A stretch of 11,446 nt of DNA from a bacterium (GTDB lineage Bacteria; Krumholzibacteriota; Krumholzibacteriia; LZORAL124-64-63). This document shows positions 7,459 through 11,446 of the stretch, in pieces. Each line of letters opens with the position of its first letter. The stretch's first letter is position 1. A program made the translations under genes and the position numbers. The notes below the pieces were generated by a model. It did no database searches. It saw only the letters and a list, made by a program, of their open reading frames with translations, and was not told the origin of the DNA. The stretch is taken from assembly GCA_030635025.1 (NCBI GenBank), contig DAOVZQ010000021.1, positions 1 through 11,446 of the forward strand. The letters run 5' to 3'.

Positions 7459-9516
7459 ATTTCAATCCCCTCGCATCTCTGGAGTCTGATACTGCTGACG
7501 GTTCTGGCGTGCTGGCCCCTGCCGCTGATGATCGGCGTGTCCCGCCGCGTGCGCACACCAGAGTCGGAATTCCGAAGCGAGGCCTGGCTGATCAGGGTCC
7601 TGGTCTGGATCGCCGCGGAGATCGGCCTGGTCATGATCCTCGGGATGACGGGTCTGCTCCGATTGAACGTCATCCTCGGGGTGGCGCTACTGGCCGGCCT
7701 GGCGGGAGTCGTCCTCATCCGCAGCAACGACGCGAAAGAGCGGGGAGCCGCTGCAACACCTCCCCGCACTTGGGGATTCAAACCGCCGATCATGGCGCTG
7801 TTGTTGGTGCTGACGTCTTTGGGTCTCGTCCTGCTCTGGCAACTCGCCACGTATCCCAGCCTCGATCCCGACACCCTCAATTACCGCCTGCCCGCCATAG
7901 CCGAGTTCTATCAACACGGGCAGTTCGCCCGTCTTCCCGACTATCGTTTCTCCTCGAGCTATCCTTTCAGCTGGGAGGCGTTGGGGACCTTGATGGTCTT
8001 ACCCTTCGGCGAGGATTTCCTGGCGACTACGCCGAACGTCCTGGCCTGGGCGCTCCTCGGTCTCGCCTGTCATCTGCTGGCGCGACTGCTCGGTGCGTCC
8101 CGATCCGCCGCCGTTCTAGGCGCGACCCTCGTCGTCTGCACGCCGCATCTGCTAACCAGACTCAATTCGCTCCAGGTGGACGTGGTCTTTGCCGCATTCT
8201 TCGTCTCGGCGTGCTGTGCGATCCTGCTGTGGCGGCTGCGGCGCGATCCTTTGTGGCTGGCGATGTTCCTGATCTGTGGCGGATTGCTCGCGGGGTTCAG
8301 GTTGTCGGGCAGCGTGTATTGGATATTGACGACACCGCTGTTCGTCCTTCCCCTCCCCGGTTCACACGATCGTACCGAAGAGTCCATGGGGAGTGCGTCA
8401 CGACTGCGGCTTGCCTTGCTGGGCGGTCTCGCGGCCGCGATCCTGCTCGGCGGCTTCTGGTACGCACGCAATATCGTCGAGCTGGGAAATCCGTTCGGCC
8501 ACATGGAAGTCCAAGTGGCCGGCCGCACCCTGTTCGACGGGCATCACGCCGCCGCGCCGCTGAGGGCTTCGACCCTCGCCCATGCCTTGTCGTCGCAGGG
8601 AAACGCGACCTGGGGTGATCTATGGACCATGCTCACCGAAGGTCTGAGCTGGAATCTGTACGCGCTTCTGGGCCTGACCGCGCTGACGCCCCTGGCCCTG
8701 ATCACGAAAGACGGGAGACGCCGGGCCGGAATGACCTTCGGTCTGCTGGCGTTGGTCCTGGCCACCGGAATGCTGTACCTGAACAGCCCGTTCTCCTGCA
8801 ACCCCGGCCCCGGTGACCGGATCATCAGCTGGTCGGGTCAGGCCATCCGCTACGCTTATCCCGGACTCGCCCTGCTCGGCGTGACCGCCGCCGTCGGCGT
8901 CGGGCAACTGCGATTGCCGAAATGGTTGCCGGTTCTCGCCGCTGCGTTCGTCGTCTATCAGGGGATGCAGTCCGTTACGCAATGGCAGGACATGGCCCGG
9001 CCCCTGGTCGTCATGGCAATCGTTGGTGGTCTGACGTGGATTCTCCTGGGGCGCATGCGGAGAGCCGGATACGCGCCGGTCGTGTTGGCGCTGCTGCTCG
9101 TGCTGGCCGTGGCCGGGGCATCCCGACCCGCGCGACTGCACCGTGAAGACGCACGTCACTTTGTCTATGGTCCCGGCTATGCCAAGCTTGAAGAACTGGA
9201 CCCGGATGCCGTCTGCGTCGTCATCAGCAATCACATGTTCATGTACTACGGGCGCGACATGAAGCGACGCGTCGTCGACCTCCACGGGATCAAGAAATCC
9301 GGTGGAGAATGGCTGAGCGACGCACGGGAAAGCGGGGTCCCGTTCGTGGCGATCGGGCCGGTGCCGAGAGCCGCGGGGCCCGGCATACAAAAGGCGATGG
9401 AGCGGATGCTGGCCCGGTTGCAGAGACATAGAGAACCCACACTCGTGCGCCTCTATGCCGGCCCACTGCTGTCCGACATCCATCTGTACAAGACCATCAC
9501 GCCCTCGAAACACTGA
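7459..9516 (+). CDS. Polytopic membrane protein, probable GT-C-type glycosyltransferase
   Basis: With the ATT start the protein has 685 residues (662 from the ATG at 7528). It has about ten or more hydrophobic helices and a soluble C-terminal part (about 561-685). GT-C enzymes use polyprenyl-phosphate sugars on the outer face of the inner membrane. Support for that fold: after an early helix comes the acidic loop YPSLDPDTLNYRLPAIAEF, with Asp136 and Asp138 in the usual GT-C position and the family-like DxxxYxLP pattern; later FWYARNIVELGNPFG resembles the WYxRNxxxTGNP motif of GT39/PMT/ArnT-like proteins. The N-terminal residues encoded before 7528 form a good membrane helix, supporting the upstream start. 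Third-position G+C is a little lower than in the best-biased neighbours. The gene has its own candidate promoter and precedes the exonuclease by 16 bases. Donor and acceptor are unknown, and a non-enzymatic membrane protein is possible. Confidence 0.75.
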   Translation: MSIPSHLWSLILLTVLACWPLPLMIGVSRRVRTPESEFRSEAWLIRVLVWIAAEIGLVMILGMTGLLRLNVILGVALLAGLAGVVLIRSNDAKERGAAATPPRTWGFKPPIMALLLVLTSLGLVLLWQLATYPSLDPDTLNYRLPAIAEFYQHGQFARLPDYRFSSSYPFSWEALGTLMVLPFGEDFLATTPNVLAWALLGLACHLLARLLGASRSAAVLGATLVVCTPHLLTRLNSLQVDVVFAAFFVSACCAILLWRLRRDPLWLAMFLICGGLLAGFRLSGSVYWILTTPLFVLPLPGSHDRTEESMGSASRLRLALLGGLAAAILLGGFWYARNIVELGNPFGHMEVQVAGRTLFDGHHAAAPLRASTLAHALSSQGNATWGDLWTMLTEGLSWNLYALLGLTALTPLALITKDGRRRAGMTFGLLALVLATGMLYLNSPFSCNPGPGDRIISWSGQAIRYAYPGLALLGVTAAVGVGQLRLPKWLPVLAAAFVVYQGMQSVTQWQDMARPLVVMAIVGGLTWILLGRMRRAGYAPVVLALLLVLAVAGASRPARLHREDARHFVYGPGYAKLEELDPDAVCVVISNHMFMYYGRDMKRRVVDLHGIKKSGGEWLSDARESGVPFVAIGPVPRAAGPGIQKAMERMLARLQRHREPTLVRLYAGPLLSDIHLYKTITPSKH

Positions 9517-9532
9517 ACCGGGACGACGACAA

Positions 9533-10414
9533 ATGCCCGAGACCGCATACCTGATCGACACCATGGCCTACGTCTTCCGCAGCTACTACGCCATGCGCAG
9601 CATGTCGGCGCCGGACGGCACGCCCATCAACGCCGTCTTCGGCCTGGGCATGACCCTGCAAAAGCTTCTGCGCGACTACAACCCGCGCCTGGCCGTCTGC
9701 TGTTTCGACGCGGGCGCCAAGACCTTCCGCAACGACATGTACCCCGACTACAAGGCCAACCGCGCCGCACCGCCCGAAGACCTGATCCCCCAGTTCGACC
9801 TGTGCCGCGAACTCGCCGCGCGCATGGGTTTCGCGGTCGCCATGACCCGCGGCTACGAGGCCGACGACCTGATCGCGACCCTCACCGGACGCCTGCGGAG
9901 CGAAGGCCACGACGTGGTCATCGTCACCGGCGACAAGGACCTGGCCCAATTGCTCGAACCCGGCGTACAGATCTACAACCTGGCCAAGAACGACTGGTGG
10001 AGCGACAAGCGAATGCCGGAGAAGCTGGGCGTGCGCGCCGACCAGGTGACCGACCTGCTGGCCCTGACCGGCGACTCCGCGGACAACATTCCCGGCGTGC
10101 GCGGCGTCGGCCCCAAAGCGGCCACCGCGCTGCTGGCGGAGTTCGGGGATCTGGGCGCCATCTACAACGACCTCGATCGTGTAGAGACGCTACCGGTGCG
10201 CGGCGCCAAGGGACTGCGCAAGAAGCTCGAGGAGGGCCGCGACTCGGCCCTTTTAAGCCGGCGACTCGTCGATCTTGACCGCAACGCGCCGTGCGATCTG
10301 GGCGTGTGCGACATGCACTACCAAGGCGCAACCACCGCCGATCTCGACGCCTTCGCCGAAACCTGGGGCCTGCGCCGCGTGGCCGACAAGACGCCGCGGC
10401 TCAAGGACGACTAG
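9533..10414 (+). CDS. Stand-alone 5'-3' exonuclease / flap nuclease (PolA N-terminal domain-like)
   Basis: This 293-residue cytoplasmic metal-dependent nuclease belongs to the PIN/H3TH (FEN-like) superfamily and corresponds to the 5' nuclease domain of DNA polymerase I without the polymerase part. In the family such proteins remove RNA primers or 5' flaps during replication and repair. Acidic metal-site residues are all visible: Asp9 (YLIDT), Asp59 (CCFDAG), Glu109, Asp111 and Asp112 (YEADD), Asp134 and Asp136 (TGDKD), and Asp181 and Asp184 (TGDSADN). The H3TH DNA-binding helix follows as IPGVRGVGPKAA. The basic helical-arch region includes TFRNDMYPDYKANR. The start ATG is preceded by a weak GGGA nine bases upstream; a longer in-frame reading would run into the previous gene. 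TAG and TAA stops stand in tandem. Whether a full-length PolA also exists cannot be seen, so no symbol is given. Confidence 0.92.
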   Translation: MPETAYLIDTMAYVFRSYYAMRSMSAPDGTPINAVFGLGMTLQKLLRDYNPRLAVCCFDAGAKTFRNDMYPDYKANRAAPPEDLIPQFDLCRELAARMGFAVAMTRGYEADDLIATLTGRLRSEGHDVVIVTGDKDLAQLLEPGVQIYNLAKNDWWSDKRMPEKLGVRADQVTDLLALTGDSADNIPGVRGVGPKAATALLAEFGDLGAIYNDLDRVETLPVRGAKGLRKKLEEGRDSALLSRRLVDLDRNAPCDLGVCDMHYQGATTADLDAFAETWGLRRVADKTPRLKDD

Positions 10415-11438
10415 TAAGTGATTTCCCCTGGGATGAAATATCCAGACGCCGCCCCTGCCGATGAACCAGCTGGTGGCAACTGGAACACAGCACCTGAAGG
10501 TTATCCGCGTTGTTGCCACCGCCCTGTGATCGTGGATGGCGGTGATGGACCTCGAGAAACCGCGTGTGTTCACAGCCCGGTGCTTCACAACGATGGCCGG
10601 CTCGAATCACGGCGTCACGGCGTTTCTTGGGTGGGATGGTGGAGCGGTTGGACCGACCGGGCTCTTGAATATGGGCATCGCATTGCATGACCTCAGCTGA
10701 AACTGGCTTAGCACCACGATCCGTCCGCACCTCAGCCGCGCCACAGATTTTACACGTGTAAACTACAACCTGAAATGGTGAGCTTGAGGCGGCAGCGGTT
10801 TCTGAACCGGTGTCGAGTTTCTCCGCCATATCATTCAGCGCGGCGAGGATCAATTCCGCGCGGTCCAGGCCTCGCACCGTCGATCCCTTCCGCGCAGCCC
10901 GCTTGCGGATCGTTTCAAGCAGGGCTTCCCGACGAGCGTATTGCTCAGACGTGTACTTTGTATTCACCGTGATCTGAATATCCAGGGAAGCCGGATCCGA
11001 CGATGGTTCAGCCAGGTCCAATGTGGATTGCCCCGCCGTTTTTGGCACCTGACGAACACGTAGCCGTACCGCCCGCACCTGCTGTTCCAAACTCCGACTG
11101 CTTGATTGCCTGGCTGCGGCAATCCACTTCACCTCGCTTTTGGGCGTGGCCACCTTGGCGACCTCCCGCGCCTTGGTCCATCCCAACTCGCCGGATGCAA
11201 CCGACCGACGCAAGCGCGGCAACTCTTCAAGCGCACCGGCCAACCGCACAAACTGCGAGGTTTTACTGGGCGTAAATCCGAGAGCATCGGCCGCATAAGC
11301 CTGGATCGACGAATACCCAAGATCCAGATACAACCGGCGACCCACAACCTCTCAGAACAGAAGCACGCCGTCCTTCTCACCGCGTTGGACATCACAAAGC
11401 GCAGCTTCCAGACGGGTATGCATTTCCTCACCGGACAT
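10401..11438 (-). pseudogene. HNH endonuclease-family gene interrupted by one in-frame TGA
   Basis: Reading the minus strand from ATG at 11438, 28 codons (MSGEEMHTRLEAALCDVQRG..., ending VLLF) run into TGA at 11354-11352. The same frame then continues with EVVGRRLYLDLGYSSIQAYA for 316 more codons. Both parts look like one protein: helical N-terminal domain, conserved stretch ELGWTKAREVAKVATP, a CxxC...CxxxH knuckle (C198, C201, C222, H225, counted from GTG 11345), then an HNH domain with CEAPGC (253-258), VHHRH (266-270), N282 and CSSCH (287-291). Catalytic and zinc residues are intact. The protein could still be made from GTG 11345 (314 residues), lacking about 30 residues, but no good Shine-Dalgarno precedes it. 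G+C is visibly lower than elsewhere (about 48% in 10741-10800), hinting at acquisition. Multi-copy HNH proteins of this type are often linked to mobile DNA; the role here is unknown. Confidence 0.75.
11352..11354 (-). other. In-frame TGA interrupting the HNH gene
   Basis: The codon lies between TTC and GAG, with no frame change on either side. Several other genes in the window end in TGA and need it as a stop, so a reassigned code is unlikely. A single substitution from GGA (Gly), CGA or TGG would explain it. Confidence 0.7.
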
Positions 11439-11446
11439 ACAAAACC

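Noticed and set aside
11352..11354. Selenocysteine insertion at the in-frame TGA of the HNH gene
   Set aside because: The position is in a non-catalytic N-terminal helix, the family is not known for selenocysteine, and no clear SECIS-type hairpin is seen just downstream.
11129..11431. Minus-strand 100-codon frame at the right edge
   Set aside because: It is out of register with the HNH protein, has a biased, unrecognisable composition, and overlaps the well-supported HNH N-terminal region.
1..11446. CRISPR array, tRNA or rRNA genes, insertion-sequence ends
   Set aside because: I saw no evenly spaced direct repeats, no tRNA-like cloverleaf or rRNA signatures, and no transposase or matched terminal repeats.

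Overview
The window is GC-rich, protein-dense DNA from a Gram-negative bacterium. Third codon positions reach about 90% G+C in several stretches, and both exo-mannosidases carry Sec-type signal peptides without lipoboxes. The gene types would fit an uncultured FCB-type or delta-proteobacteria-like lineage that degrades glycans, but nothing here fixes the phylum and I claim none.

Bases 1-7322 are one tightly packed plus-strand operon whose start lies outside the window. It encodes the 3' part of a sodium:solute symporter (SSS family), two micro-proteins of 38 and 46 residues with one membrane helix each, and two secreted family GH92 exo-alpha-mannosidases. The junctions are TGATG, TGATG, ATGA and an 11-base gap, so translation is probably coupled throughout. 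A coherent reading is that the two GH92 enzymes release mannose from alpha-mannosides outside the cytoplasm and the symporter, perhaps with the micro-proteins as small subunits, imports the sugar. No SusC/SusD-like pair is visible. GH92-A (2044-5031) carries an extra C-terminal beta-sandwich and discoidin-like module, whereas GH92-B (5043-7322) is a bare catalytic unit.

Bases 7323-7458 are a 136-base non-coding gap with a plausible sigma70-type promoter, two inverted repeats and a strong Shine-Dalgarno. It leads into a large polytopic membrane protein (7459-9516) that resembles GT-C glycosyltransferases and most likely starts at a rare ATT codon. Sixteen bases further on lies a stand-alone PolA-type 5'-3' exonuclease (9533-10414).

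On the minus strand, converging on the exonuclease with a 14-base overlap of coding ends, is an HNH endonuclease-family gene (10401-11438). A single in-frame TGA separates its first 28 codons from an otherwise intact body, so it is either a recent pseudogene, a protein restarted at an internal GTG, or a readthrough case. The most interesting points are the coupled micro-proteins, the ATT start with its structured leader, the in-frame TGA, and a sharp change of codon use inside GH92-A near base 3360.
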